Below, in pieces: positions 23,077 through 31,788 of a DNA stretch of 64,000 bases. The notes under the pieces were generated by a model, which had not been told where the DNA came from, did not search any database, and saw only the letters and a list, made by a program, of their open reading frames with translations. The stretch is from Bacillota bacterium. Lineage in GTDB: Bacteria > Bacillota > Clostridia > UBA1381. The stretch is from contig JAQXIJ010000061.1 in NCBI GenBank assembly GCA_029007725.1, positions 1-64,000 of the forward strand, read 5' to 3'. Each line of letters begins with the position of its first letter. Within the stretch, counting starts at the first letter, position 1. A program made the position numbers and the translations under genes.

Positions 23077-25098
23077 ATGGAAGATATCAAGACACTGAAC
23101 GGAATCGGCAGCCGGCGTGCGACTCTGTTTGAAAAAAAGGGCATCAGATCGGTTGAGGATTTGCTATACTTTTTTCCGCGCACACACGAGGACAGGACAA
23201 AGTTTTCAAATATTGCCGCGTGCGTTCCGAGCGAATATGTATGCATACGTGCCAAGATTTTTGCGCCGGTTAAGGAGACAAGAATAAAAAAGAACTTTAC
23301 GGTTTATTCCGTGACGATTTTTGACGACAGCGGAGCAATGAACGTTGTTTGGTACAACAACCGCTTTGTAAAGGATGCCTTCCGAACCGGCGAAGAATGT
23401 ATGTTCTACGGCAAAATCGGATTTAACCGTGGCAAAAAGGAGCTGCAGAATCCGGTTTTTGAAAAAGGGAACAGCGGGCGTCAGATAGGCAGAATTGTGC
23501 CGGTATATCCGCTGACCGAAGGGCTTACGCAAAAAATGGTGTGTTCTGCTATGGAACAAGCGATTGAGCGCACCGGAAGAATCGCCGAATATATTCCGAA
23601 GGAGATACGAAGCAGATATGAAATTGCTGAAATCAATTTTGCCATGCGGAATATTCATTTTCCGGAAAGCTTCGAGAACTACGAAATCGCGCGAAAACGC
23701 TTTGTTTTTGAAGAATTGCTGATACTTCAGTTGGCAATTTTAAACCGCCGCGAAAAAAATTTTGGCGTGAGGGGAGTACGGTTTAAAAATACGAAATGTA
23801 TTACTGATTTTACCTCTGCACTGCCTTTTGAGCTGACATCGGCACAAAAGCGCGTATTGGGCGAAATATCGGCAGATTTGGAATCGGAACGACCTATGAA
23901 CAGGCTTGTTCAGGGAGATGTCGGCTCGGGTAAAACGGCGGTTGCCGCGGCAGCGATGTATGCCGCATACAAAAACGGTTATCAGTCGGCAATTATGGCA
24001 CCTACCGAAATCCTTGCAAATCAGCATTACGAAACCTTTTTACGCTTTTTTAAAGATATGCCGGTGCGGATAGTCCTACTGACCAGTTCCGTTACGAAAA
24101 AAAATGATTTGTATGAGGCGATTGAAAGCGGCGATGCAGACATTATTATAGGGACAAATGCCATAATTCAGGAAAAGGTTGAATTTAAAAATCTCGGTTT
24201 GGCAGTTACCGATGAGCAGCACCGATTCGGTGTTTCGCAAAGAGCTTGTCTTGTGGCAAAGGGAGAAAATCCAAACGTGCTGATTATGACAGCAACGCCT
24301 ATTCCGCGTACTCTGTCGCTTATTCTCTACGGCGACCTTGATGTTTCGATGATTGATGAGCTTCCGCCTGGTCGAAAGCCGGTAAGTACTTATGCGGTCG
24401 GTGAAAATATGCGCAGACGTGTATACAGTTTTTTGGACAAGCATATAAAAAATGGCTCCCAGGCATATGTCGTGTGTCCTCTGATTGAGGAAAGCGAAAA
24501 AAATGATTTGGCGAATGCAAAGGGAATTTTTGACAAACTGGCGGCGATTTTTCCGCAGTATAATATCGGACTTGTGCACGGCAAAATGCGAGCCGCCGAA
24601 AAAGACACCATTATGCGGGATTTTGTTGACGGAAAAATAGACATTCTCGTTTCAACAACAGTCATTGAGGTAGGAGTGAATGTGCCGAACAGTAATATTA
24701 TGATTATAGAAAATGCCGAACGTTTCGGACTTTCGACGCTGCATCAGCTTCGCGGAAGAGTGGGAAGGGGTCAGGATCAGGCATTTTGCATAATGTTTGT
24801 CCATTCGGATAACGAAATTACTAAAAAGAGAATGAAGATTATGTGCAGATCAAACGACGGCTTTTATATTTCGGAGGAGGATTTGAAGCTTCGCGGTCCG
24901 GGAGACTTTTTTGGGACGCGTCAGCACGGTTTGCCCGAACTGAAAATCGCAAATCTTTTCTGCGATATGGACATTTTGAAATCTGCACAGAAAGCAGCCA
25001 CTGAAATTGAGTCGGGAGAGTTTTCAAAAAACTGCGATTTGTCAATTTTACGTAAAAAAGTGGATAAGCTTATATGCGATAATATTGTTTTGAACTGA
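23077..25098 (+). CDS. recG: ATP-dependent DNA helicase RecG
   Basis: RecG remodels stalled replication forks and recombination junctions. The 673-residue protein has an N-terminal wedge/OB domain (about 1-225). The helicase motifs follow: Walker A GDVGSGKTAVA near residue 284, APTEILANQHYETF, a DEQH box in TDEQHRFGV near 380 and MTATPIPRTLSL near 406. C-terminal STTVIEVGVNVPNS, QLRGRVGRGQ and a GPGDFFGTRQHGLPEL motif finish the family pattern. It starts 8 nt after the FakA-like gene. Confidence 0.97.
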   Translation: MEDIKTLNGIGSRRATLFEKKGIRSVEDLLYFFPRTHEDRTKFSNIAACVPSEYVCIRAKIFAPVKETRIKKNFTVYSVTIFDDSGAMNVVWYNNRFVKDAFRTGEECMFYGKIGFNRGKKELQNPVFEKGNSGRQIGRIVPVYPLTEGLTQKMVCSAMEQAIERTGRIAEYIPKEIRSRYEIAEINFAMRNIHFPESFENYEIARKRFVFEELLILQLAILNRREKNFGVRGVRFKNTKCITDFTSALPFELTSAQKRVLGEISADLESERPMNRLVQGDVGSGKTAVAAAAMYAAYKNGYQSAIMAPTEILANQHYETFLRFFKDMPVRIVLLTSSVTKKNDLYEAIESGDADIIIGTNAIIQEKVEFKNLGLAVTDEQHRFGVSQRACLVAKGENPNVLIMTATPIPRTLSLILYGDLDVSMIDELPPGRKPVSTYAVGENMRRRVYSFLDKHIKNGSQAYVVCPLIEESEKNDLANAKGIFDKLAAIFPQYNIGLVHGKMRAAEKDTIMRDFVDGKIDILVSTTVIEVGVNVPNSNIMIIENAERFGLSTLHQLRGRVGRGQDQAFCIMFVHSDNEITKKRMKIMCRSNDGFYISEEDLKLRGPGDFFGTRQHGLPELKIANLFCDMDILKSAQKAATEIESGEFSKNCDLSILRKKVDKLICDNIVLN

Positions 25099-25165
25099 AA
25101 ATGTTATTAATTTCCACAAAATTTAGGCTAATTTGATAAAAAATATAAAAAAAACAGAAAAGCTG

Positions 25166-25194
25166 TTGACCTTTTGGCGACAATAAGATACAAT
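25166..25194 (+). promoter_or_regulatory. Sigma-A promoter before rsmD
   Basis: TTGACC (25166-25171) and TACAAT (25189-25194) are separated by 17 bp in the 128-bp gap between recG and rsmD. Confidence 0.65.
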
Positions 25195-25226
25195 ATATAT
25201 GTAGTAGTGTAGTTTGGAGGAGTTTA

Positions 25227-25763
25227 ATGAGGATAATTTCCGGGAGCCGAAAGGGACATAAGCTGGCTGAATTTGGCGGGCAAAGCATCCGACCTACCAC
25301 AGATAGAGTGAAGGAGTCAATCTTTAATTTGATTCAGAATTTTGTGCCGGCTGCGGTTACGCTTGATCTTTTTGGCGGCAGCGGCGCGCTGACCTTTGAA
25401 GCGCTAAGCCGCGGGGCTGAAAGAGGTGTCTGTGTGGATATTTCCCCGGACTCAATAGACGTTATAAATAAAAATGCCGAAAGTCTTAAATTTGACAATC
25501 TGACGGTTGTCAGGGCGGACGCGCTGAGCTTTATAAAAAATACAAAGCAGAAATTTTCTATAATATTTCTCGATCCTCCGTACAACAAGGGCTTCATCTC
25601 TCCGGTTATAAACGGTATTACTGAGCACGGTCTGCTTGCCGAGGATGGAATCATTGTGCTCGAAAGCGATTTTCCGGATGAGCACGGAGAATTTGACGGA
25701 TTGAAAATTATAAAGCAAAAAAAATACGGGCGAAGCTATGTTACAATTTACCAAAGAGGGTGA
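25227..25763 (+). CDS. rsmD: 16S rRNA (guanine(966)-N(2))-methyltransferase RsmD
   Basis: RsmD methylates G966 of 16S rRNA using S-adenosylmethionine. The 178-residue protein begins [13 protein letters not shown] and has [13 protein letters not shown] near residue 22. The SAM-binding loop is [19 protein letters not shown] near 45-63 and the catalytic motif FLDPPYNKG near 112. GGAG lies 8 nt before ATG. It ends in TGA overlapping the ribosome site of coaD, the common rsmD-coaD pairing. Confidence 0.96.
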   Translation: MRIISGSRKGHKLAEFGGQSIRPTTDRVKESIFNLIQNFVPAAVTLDLFGGSGALTFEALSRGAERGVCVDISPDSIDVINKNAESLKFDNLTVVRADALSFIKNTKQKFSIIFLDPPYNKGFISPVINGITEHGLLAEDGIIVLESDFPDEHGEFDGLKIIKQKKYGRSYVTIYQRG

Positions 25764-25768
25764 CTTAT

Positions 25769-26242
25769 TTGAGAGTTGCAGTATATCCGGGTAGTTTTGA
25801 CCCAATCACCAACGGTCATCTTGATATAATCAGACGCGCGTCAAAGCTCTACGACCGTCTGATTGTCGGAGTTCTTAACAACATGAACAAAAAGCCGATG
25901 TTTACGGCAGAGGAAAGAAAAAGACTGATTGATGAGGTTACAGAGGATATTCCGAATGTGACTTGTGATGTTTTCAGCGGACTTTTGGTTGACTTTGCAA
26001 AAAACAACGGTGCGACTGTTATCGTCAAAGGCTTAAGAACTGTGGCGGATTTTGAATATGAGTTTCAGATGGCGCTGCTTAATAAGGCGCTGAATCCGGA
26101 ATTTGAAACAATGTTTCTTATGACTGACACAAAGTATTCATATATCAGTTCAAGCATGGTCAAAGAAGTTGCAAAATATAACGGTGAACTAAATGGTCTT
26201 GTACCGCAGCAAGTTATTTCAAAAATAAAAGAAAAGATGTAG
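25769..26242 (+). CDS. coaD: Pantetheine-phosphate adenylyltransferase
   Basis: CoaD makes dephospho-CoA from 4'-phosphopantetheine and ATP. The 157-residue protein begins [20 protein letters not shown] with the T/HxGH nucleotidyltransferase motif. It continues with [20 protein letters not shown] and ends with [17 protein letters not shown]. The start is a TTG at 25769, where the family N-terminus begins and AGAGGG lies 8 nt upstream; the GTG at 25760 overlaps that site. It follows rsmD at 5 nt. Confidence 0.95.
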   Translation: MRVAVYPGSFDPITNGHLDIIRRASKLYDRLIVGVLNNMNKKPMFTAEERKRLIDEVTEDIPNVTCDVFSGLLVDFAKNNGATVIVKGLRTVADFEYEFQMALLNKALNPEFETMFLMTDTKYSYISSSMVKEVAKYNGELNGLVPQQVISKIKEKM

Positions 26243-26257
26243 ATGGGAGTTTTTAAA

Positions 26258-26701
26258 ATGGAAATTATGCAAATCATCGACATGATGGAAGAAACGATTG
26301 ACAAGGCACCGACTGTTCCTTTAAGCGGAAAAATTGTTGTTGATAAGGAAGATTTGCTGGACTATATCCAGGAAATGCGACTTGTTTTCCCTGACGAGGT
26401 TAAGGAAGCAAAGTGGGTTAAAGAAGAAAGAGAAAGAATCCTTGCCGAGGCAGAATCACGATCTGAAACTATGATAAAAAATGCCGAAGAAAAGGTTAAT
26501 CAGATGATTGATGAGCACGAAATAACAAAACAGGCATATGAGCAGGCAAACCAGATGGTTAATGAAGCTCAGACAAAGGCTATGGAAATAAAGACAGACT
26601 GTGATCAGTATGCGGACGATATTTTGGGCGATGTTGAGCGTCGTCTTGATATGTTGCTCAAAAAGGTGCACGACGACAGAGCATATTTTGAAAATAAGTA
26701 A
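26258..26701 (+). CDS. Coiled-coil protein, DivIVA/F0-b-like
   Basis: The 147-residue protein is conserved after coaD in many Clostridia but has no firm function. Residues about 45-140 form a long charged coiled coil (KEERERILAEAESRSETMIK, EQANQMVNEAQTKAME) similar to ATP synthase subunit b or DivIVA. The N-terminus EIMQIIDMMEETIDKA is a separate helix. The ATG at 26258 is chosen for GGGAG 8 nt upstream; the earlier ATG 26243 overlaps the coaD end. Confidence 0.75.
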   Translation: MEIMQIIDMMEETIDKAPTVPLSGKIVVDKEDLLDYIQEMRLVFPDEVKEAKWVKEERERILAEAESRSETMIKNAEEKVNQMIDEHEITKQAYEQANQMVNEAQTKAMEIKTDCDQYADDILGDVERRLDMLLKKVHDDRAYFENK

Positions 26702-26727
26702 ATTCGTATGCTACATAAGATAATTTC

Positions 26728-26780
26728 GGCTATGCCTGCAAAAAATGCGATTGGTATAGCCTTGTTTACTGTATGTTTTT
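26728..26780 (+). terminator. Hairpin after the coiled-coil gene
   Basis: GGCTATGCC (26728-26736) pairs with GGTATAGCC (26753-26761) with one G-U pair. A T-rich stretch ending in TTTTTTT follows about 12 nt later. Confidence 0.5.
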
Positions 26781-26799
26781 TTCGAAAATGGAGGGCAAG

Positions 26800-27225
26800 A
26801 TGTTATATAAGTCAAACAGTGCTCGTGAAACGATAAATATTGCAAAGGCTTTCGCAAAGGAGCTTAAAGCGGGCGATGTAATCTGCCTTGATGGTGACCT
26901 TGGCGCAGGAAAAACTGCGTTTGTGCAAGGCCTGGCGAAAGGATTATGCATTGACGAATATATAAGCAGTCCTACTTTTACGATAGTAAATTGCTATGAG
27001 GGCAGACTGCCGCTGTATCATTTTGATGTCTACCGCATAAGCGACAGCGATGAGATGTACGAGGTCGGCTTTGACGAATATGTTTACGGAAACGGTGTTG
27101 CTGTTATAGAATGGTCGCAGCTGATTTCCGATATTTTGCCGGAAAAGCGCTTTGATGTGACTATCGGTAAAAATATTGATGTGCATGAGGATTACAGAGA
27201 AATCAACATTGAAAAAAGAGGATAG
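26800..27225 (+). CDS. tsaE: tRNA t6A ATPase TsaE
   Basis: TsaE is the P-loop ATPase of the threonylcarbamoyl-adenosine (t6A37) tRNA complex with TsaB and TsaD. The 141-residue protein has Walker A GDLGAGKTAFVQGLAKGL near residues 33-50, SSPTFTIVNCYEG and LYHFDVYRI near 66-87, and a VIEWSQLI motif. ATG 26800 follows GGAGGG at 6 nt; the earlier in-frame ATGs lack a site. tsaB follows at 2 nt. Confidence 0.94.
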   Translation: MLYKSNSARETINIAKAFAKELKAGDVICLDGDLGAGKTAFVQGLAKGLCIDEYISSPTFTIVNCYEGRLPLYHFDVYRISDSDEMYEVGFDEYVYGNGVAVIEWSQLISDILPEKRFDVTIGKNIDVHEDYREINIEKRG

Positions 27226-27227
27226 AT

Positions 27228-27920
27228 ATGAGAATTTTGGCGGTGGATACATCATCGGCGGTTGCAACAGCGGCGGTTGTTGAGGACGATAAGCTGGTTT
27301 GCGAATGCGAGCTGAACAACGGTCTGACACATTCGCAGACAATTTTGCCGATAATTGATGGTGTACTGAAAAAGAGCGGACTTAGTCCGCGAGATATTGA
27401 CATTTTTGCCGTCGCAAGCGGGCCAGGGTCATTTACCGGCCTCAGAATCGGCGTGACGACTGTAAAGGGACTTGCACACGCGGCAGATAAGCCGGCAGTT
27501 GGAGTGAATACGCTGGAGGCAATGGCGTATAATCTTCCGCTTTGCCAATACATTATTTCGCCGATAATGGACGCAAGGCGTGGACAGGTGTACAATGCTT
27601 TTTACAAGTTTTCGGATGGAGTGCTGACAACTCTTGAAAAACCGCGAGCGGTATCGCTTGAGGACTGCGCAAAGCAGCTTAAAGAATATAACGAAAAGGT
27701 TGTTTTTTTGGGTGACGGAGTTCCTGTGTTTCGGCAGAGGATATCAGAAATTTTGGGTGAATTGGCGCTTTTTGCTCCGCAGAACGTGTGTATGCAGCGG
27801 GCAAGCTCTGTTGCGGAGGCAGCAAAAAATAAAAAAACGCTTGGATATGCAGAGCTCGTGCCTAACTATTTCAGAAAATCACAGGCAGAAAGAGAATCAG
27901 AGGAAAGAGGTAAAAAATAA
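27228..27920 (+). CDS. tsaB: tRNA t6A complex dimerization protein TsaB
   Basis: TsaB is an ASKHA-fold scaffold of the t6A machinery. The 230-residue protein starts MRILAVDTSSAVATAAVV and contains FAVASGPGSFTGLRIGVTTV near residues 64-83 and PIMDARRGQVYNAFYKF near 111, all typical. tsaD and rimI, often neighbours, are not in this window. Its stop shares a base with the rpiB start (TAATG). Confidence 0.95.
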   Translation: MRILAVDTSSAVATAAVVEDDKLVCECELNNGLTHSQTILPIIDGVLKKSGLSPRDIDIFAVASGPGSFTGLRIGVTTVKGLAHAADKPAVGVNTLEAMAYNLPLCQYIISPIMDARRGQVYNAFYKFSDGVLTTLEKPRAVSLEDCAKQLKEYNEKVVFLGDGVPVFRQRISEILGELALFAPQNVCMQRASSVAEAAKNKKTLGYAELVPNYFRKSQAERESEERGKK

Positions 27921-28354
27921 TGTTAGCAATCGGTTGTGACCATGGAGGTCTTGAACTTAAAAATCACATAATTGCTCATTTGAAGGAACAGGGCATTGAG
28001 TGCAAGGATTTTGGAACATATGACGAGAACAGTTGTGACTATCCGGATATTGCGGAAAATGTCTGCGGCGCTATAACCTCGGGCGAATGTGAAAGCGGCA
28101 TTCTTGTCTGTGGAACCGGCATAGGAATGTCTATTGCCGCAAATAAAATCAAGGGCATAAGAGCGGCACTCTGCACAGATGTGTATTCTGCAAAAATGAC
28201 GAAGCAGCACAATAATTCAAACGTAATCTGCCTGGGCGGACGCGTTACCGGCAGAGAGCTTGCATTTATGATTGTTGACACATGGATTTCGGAAAAATTT
28301 CAAGGCGGTAGACATCAGAACAGAATAGACAAAATTTCCAAACTTGAAAAATAA
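27920..28354 (+). CDS. rpiB: Ribose-5-phosphate isomerase B
   Basis: RpiB interconverts ribose-5-P and ribulose-5-P. The 144-residue protein shows MLAIGCDHGGLELKNHI, the catalytic Cys region GILVCGTGIGMSIAANKIKG near residues 62-81, and HNNSNVICLGGR near 100. GRHQNRIDKISKLE closes it. AGAGG lies before the ATG, inside the end of tsaB. Confidence 0.95.
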   Translation: MLAIGCDHGGLELKNHIIAHLKEQGIECKDFGTYDENSCDYPDIAENVCGAITSGECESGILVCGTGIGMSIAANKIKGIRAALCTDVYSAKMTKQHNNSNVICLGGRVTGRELAFMIVDTWISEKFQGGRHQNRIDKISKLEK

Positions 28355-28395
28355 CGTGATAAAGTCCTTAATGGTTGTATTTTTTCATGAATTAA

Positions 28396-28899
28396 ATGTT
28401 TGATAATATGAACATGACATCGGGGGCTATAGGGAAAAGCACCGGCCGGGAACACTCAGAGCGTGGGATCACGACAATTCTTGTTACGCTGTTTACCGGA
28501 TTTCTCATAGGAATGTGAAACGGTGTAAATGTGCTTGTTTAGTGAAAACGAGAACTTATAGACGGTGCGAGACTCTATCTTAAAATATTTTTTTTGTATG
28601 CAGGCTTTCTCTGAATATAATTTCGAAAATGCCGTTTTGAGTGCGGTATGTTATACAAAAAGACCGCTTTATTACCCATTTATGGGCTATACCATAACAG
28701 CTTCAAGATGACTCGGAAAAATGTTTGTAACGAAAGTTGTCGTAATAAATGGATCGTGCATATTCCGTATAGCGTGTATTTTGAAACAATTTTTCGCTTT
28801 ATTGTCTGTACGCCGTCTGGTGGACAATTACATAGTTGGCGGAAATCGTATATTTTGCTGTGGCATAAAAAAACTGTTTTCATAAATGAAACGTATTAA
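28396..28899 (+). pseudogene. Decayed MATE-family efflux transporter remnant
   Basis: The 620-bp gap after rpiB is not empty. From ATG 28396 one frame reads MFDNMNMTSGAIGKS, then TTILVTLFTGFLIGM, stop, NGVNVLV, stops, ELIDGARLYLKIFFLYAGFL, stop. Another frame continues YNFENAVLSAVCYTKRPLYY from about 28615. These correspond in order to MATE segments: the N-terminal MTSGxIGK, a membrane span with GxNVLV, and the YNFxxAxLRAVGDTKRPLYY region. At least four stops and one frameshift occur and most of the 450-residue protein is missing. Residues after about 28680 cannot be matched with confidence. Confidence 0.65.
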
Positions 28900-28976
28900 A
28901 GACTGTCAAAAAAAACAATAAACAATCAGCCGAAGCACAGACTGATTAAAATTAATTACGGAAAGGTTGTGTTTTA

Positions 28977-29495
28977 ATGAACGCAGTACTTGATAATATA
29001 AGAACAAGAAGAAGTATAAAAAAATATAAACCGGAGCAGATAAAAAAGGATGATCTTGACGCAATTCTGGAGGCAGGCACATATGCCCCTACAGGAAGAA
29101 ATTTGCAGTCCCCTATAATTGTTGCGGTTCAGGACAAAGAAACCATTAAAAAGTTGTCGAAAATGAATGCAAAAATTTTAGAAAATGAGAAAATAGACCC
29201 GTTTTATGGTGCACCGACTGTTTTGGTTGTTCTTGCGGACAAAAACATTAATACATATATTGAAGACGGAAGTCTTGTAATGGAAAATTTGATGCTTGCG
29301 GCACATTCTCTTGGATTGGGTTCGTGCTGGATTCACAGAGCTCGTGAGGAATTTGAAAGCGAGGAAGGAAAAGCTCTGCTAAAAAAATGGGGAGTAAGCG
29401 GAAATTATGCCGGAATAGGTCACTGCGTCTTAGGTTATGCGGACATGGAGCCGATCGAAAAACCGCGAAAAGACGGATATATAATAATAGTATGA
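28977..29495 (+). CDS. Nitroreductase-family protein
   Basis: This 172-residue FMN-binding protein of the nitroreductase family probably reduces a nitro, quinone or enoate substrate with NAD(P)H. RTRRSIKKYKPEQI near residues 10-23 is the FMN phosphate-binding start. APTGRNLQSPIIVAV near 36-50 and LGLGSCWIHRAREEF near 110-124 also fit. GILGHCVLGYAD-like GIGHCVLGYADMEP closes the fold. AAAGG precedes ATG 28977. It lies apart from its neighbours after a pseudogene region. Confidence 0.9.
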   Translation: MNAVLDNIRTRRSIKKYKPEQIKKDDLDAILEAGTYAPTGRNLQSPIIVAVQDKETIKKLSKMNAKILENEKIDPFYGAPTVLVVLADKNINTYIEDGSLVMENLMLAAHSLGLGSCWIHRAREEFESEEGKALLKKWGVSGNYAGIGHCVLGYADMEPIEKPRKDGYIIIV

Positions 29496-29513
29496 TAATA
29501 AGGAGTCAGGTCC

Positions 29514-30278
29514 GTGACGGTAAAAGAGATAACATCAGCACAAAATCACAAGTACAAATATTTTAAATCGCTTAAAACAAAAAAGACGCGCGATAATAAC
29601 CGTCAGTATACCGTAGAAGGCATAAAATCGGTGAATGATGCAATAAATGCAGGTGCTGATATTGACTGCGTTATAGTTTCTAATAGCTTCGGCATAGATA
29701 TTTCGACGGAAACGGTGTATAAGCTTCCGGACGAACTGTTTGCAAGGCTTTGCGATACCGAAACACCGCAGGGGGTTATGGCGGTCATCAATATGCCGCC
29801 CAAAAACAAAAAAACGCTGTCACAGGACAAATTGTACCTTTACTGCGATAAAGTTACAGATCCGGGAAATGTGGGGACCATAATAAGAATTTGCGATGCG
29901 GCGGACTGTGGACTGCTGCTGTCGCGTGGAACGGCAGATATTTATAACCCCAAAACGGTGCGCGCAAGCATGGGATCGTTTTTTCACACTGAAATAACAG
30001 AGAGCATAACTGTTGATGATATTGAAAGCTTCCGTGTGGCAGGGTTTAAAATTATTTGCAGTACACTTTCGGGAAATACGTCGGATTACAGATATGCGGA
30101 TTATGGCGGCAGCACAATTATAGTTGTTGGAAACGAAGCAAACGGTATTTCGGACGAAATACTGGCACTTGCTGATGTTTGTGTAAAAATTCCCATATGG
30201 GGAAAAGCAGAATCACTGAATGTAGGTGTTGCATCTGCACTTTTGGTATATGAAGCACAAAAAAAGCGGAAAACATAA
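29514..30278 (+). CDS. SpoU/TrmH-family RNA methyltransferase
   Basis: This 254-residue SPOUT enzyme probably 2'-O-methylates rRNA or tRNA. An N-terminal L30e-like substrate-binding domain begins ITSAQNHKYKYFKSLKTKK and includes RQYTVEGIKSVNDAI. The SpoU knot follows: DKVTDPGNVGTIIRICDAAD near 112-131, ASMGSFFHTEI near 153-163 and VVGNEANGISDEI near 204. IPIWGKAESLNVGVASALLV closes it. The start is GTG 29514 with AAGGAG upstream. Its stop lies in the loop of the following terminator. Confidence 0.92.
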   Translation: MTVKEITSAQNHKYKYFKSLKTKKTRDNNRQYTVEGIKSVNDAINAGADIDCVIVSNSFGIDISTETVYKLPDELFARLCDTETPQGVMAVINMPPKNKKTLSQDKLYLYCDKVTDPGNVGTIIRICDAADCGLLLSRGTADIYNPKTVRASMGSFFHTEITESITVDDIESFRVAGFKIICSTLSGNTSDYRYADYGGSTIIVVGNEANGISDEILALADVCVKIPIWGKAESLNVGVASALLVYEAQKKRKT

Positions 30279-30289
30279 TCCGCTTTTTT
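30260..30289 (+). terminator. Terminator overlapping the methyltransferase stop codon
   Basis: AAAAAAGCGGA (30260-30270) pairs with TCCGCTTTTTT (30279-30289); the TAA stop at 30276-30278 is in the loop. The 300 bp that follow, up to the dprA promoter, are AT-rich and hold no recognisable gene. Confidence 0.9.
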
Positions 30290-30550
30290 GTGTATTTGTT
30301 TTATTATACGATATATTTTACGTTCTGATAAAATTTCTAATATATTTCGAAAAATGATGATTATAACTGTTCCGATTTGCAATCTTTAGTACCTATAATT
30401 TTGTAATAACATTTAATATATGCTGTATTAAATTTGTTGGTACATATGTTGAAAGAACTGAAATTCTTATAATAAACATTTATAAAATAAGTAAAATCCT
30501 GTAAGAAACATAATTTTTCTACTTATTTATATGTAAAAATAAAAAAATCT

Positions 30551-30579
30551 TTGACATTCCGACATTTTTGTAGTAATGT
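30551..30579 (+). promoter_or_regulatory. Candidate sigma-A promoter before dprA
   Basis: TTGACA (30551-30556) is followed after 17 bp by TAATGT (30574-30579), a weak -10. It leads into dprA at 30615. Confidence 0.55.
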
Positions 30580-30614
30580 ATTTAGTATGGACAAATTTGC
30601 GTGGGGGTGAGAAG

Positions 30615-31772
30615 ATGGATAACAGGATGTATTGGATGTGGCTGACTGCCATGAGTGGCATAACTAACGGCGACATAACCGCTTTGTTTGAACGGTTTGA
30701 CAGCATCGACGATATTTATTCTGCAAAAGATTTTGGTGGAATTTCCGGTATAAAACCGCTGGCTCGGCTAAAACTTAAAGATAAAAGCCTAAAAAAGGCA
30801 GAAGCAATGTTGAAATATTCAAAAGAGAAAGACATCAAGATTCTTACCTATGACAGTCCAGAATTTCCAGATTCTCTGCGGTGCATTTCGGATCCGCCTT
30901 ATGTTTTGTATCTGCGCGGAGAGGTTATGCAGTGGGACAGACTGCTTGCTGTTTCTGTCGTGGGAACGAGAAATTGCACTGACTACGGAATAGCTGCTGC
31001 AGACAAGCTGTGTTTTGCGCTTGCTGAAAATGGGGTAACTATTGTGAGCGGCATGGCACGCGGAATTGATACCGAAGCATCAAAGTCTGCAATCAGAGCC
31101 GGAAACAAAACGATTGCTGTTATGGGCTGTGGGGTTGATATAGTGTATCCGCCCGAAAATGCGCACTTAATGAATAAAATTATTGAAAACGGGGCGGTTA
31201 TATCGGAGTATCCTCCGGGGACTCCGCCAAAACCAATGCATTTTCCGAGAAGAAACAGAATAATCAGCGGTCTTTCTCGCGGGATATTGGTCATTGAAGC
31301 ACCGGAAAAGAGCGGCGCACTGATAACTGCGCGCTTTGGTCTGGAAAACGGCAAAGATATTTTTGCTGTTCCTGGTAGCATTTTCAAGAGCAGCTGTGCC
31401 GGTACAAACCGGCTTATTGCGCACGGCGCAAAAGCGGTGTCTGAGGCGAGAGATATTCTTGAGGAATATGTCTATGATATAGAGCGTCTGGGAATTAAAA
31501 AACCTGATGCTGTGCAGCACAAAATAAAAAAAACACCGAAAAACAAGGTAAACAACGTGCTTAAAATCACACCGGACGATAAAAAATATGCTAACCTTTC
31601 AGAAGATGAAAGGCAGATAATAATGTTATTGATAGAAAGTAATCTGCATATTGATGATATAAAAAGAAAAAGTGGATTTGAGATAGGTAAACTGACAACA
31701 ATATTGTCCATGCTGGAATTCGGCGGATTTATCCAAAAGATTCCGGGGAACAATTACAGGCTTAATATATGA
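30615..31772 (+). CDS. dprA: DNA processing protein DprA
   Basis: DprA (Smf) protects incoming single-stranded DNA and loads RecA during natural transformation. The 385-residue protein has an N-terminal SAM/HhH-like part. The Rossmann-like core follows: VSVVGTRNCTDYG near residue 114, IVSGMARGIDTEASKSAI near 145-162 and AVMGCGVDIVYPPEN near 172-186. SEYPPGTPPKPMHFPRRNRI is typical. The C-terminal winged helix DprA/WH is present (ISEDERQI-like LSEDERQIIMLL onward). ATG 30615 follows GGGGGTGAG at 5 nt. Confidence 0.95.
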   Translation: MDNRMYWMWLTAMSGITNGDITALFERFDSIDDIYSAKDFGGISGIKPLARLKLKDKSLKKAEAMLKYSKEKDIKILTYDSPEFPDSLRCISDPPYVLYLRGEVMQWDRLLAVSVVGTRNCTDYGIAAADKLCFALAENGVTIVSGMARGIDTEASKSAIRAGNKTIAVMGCGVDIVYPPENAHLMNKIIENGAVISEYPPGTPPKPMHFPRRNRIISGLSRGILVIEAPEKSGALITARFGLENGKDIFAVPGSIFKSSCAGTNRLIAHGAKAVSEARDILEEYVYDIERLGIKKPDAVQHKIKKTPKNKVNNVLKITPDDKKYANLSEDERQIIMLLIESNLHIDDIKRKSGFEIGKLTTILSMLEFGGFIQKIPGNNYRLNI

Positions 31773-31788
31773 TTAACGGAGGAGTTTT

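Noticed and set aside
28648-28899. 83-residue plus-strand ORF in the rpiB-nitroreductase gap
   Set aside because: The start lies in a MATE-like stretch read better in another frame, and the product resembles no family; treated as part of the pseudogene.
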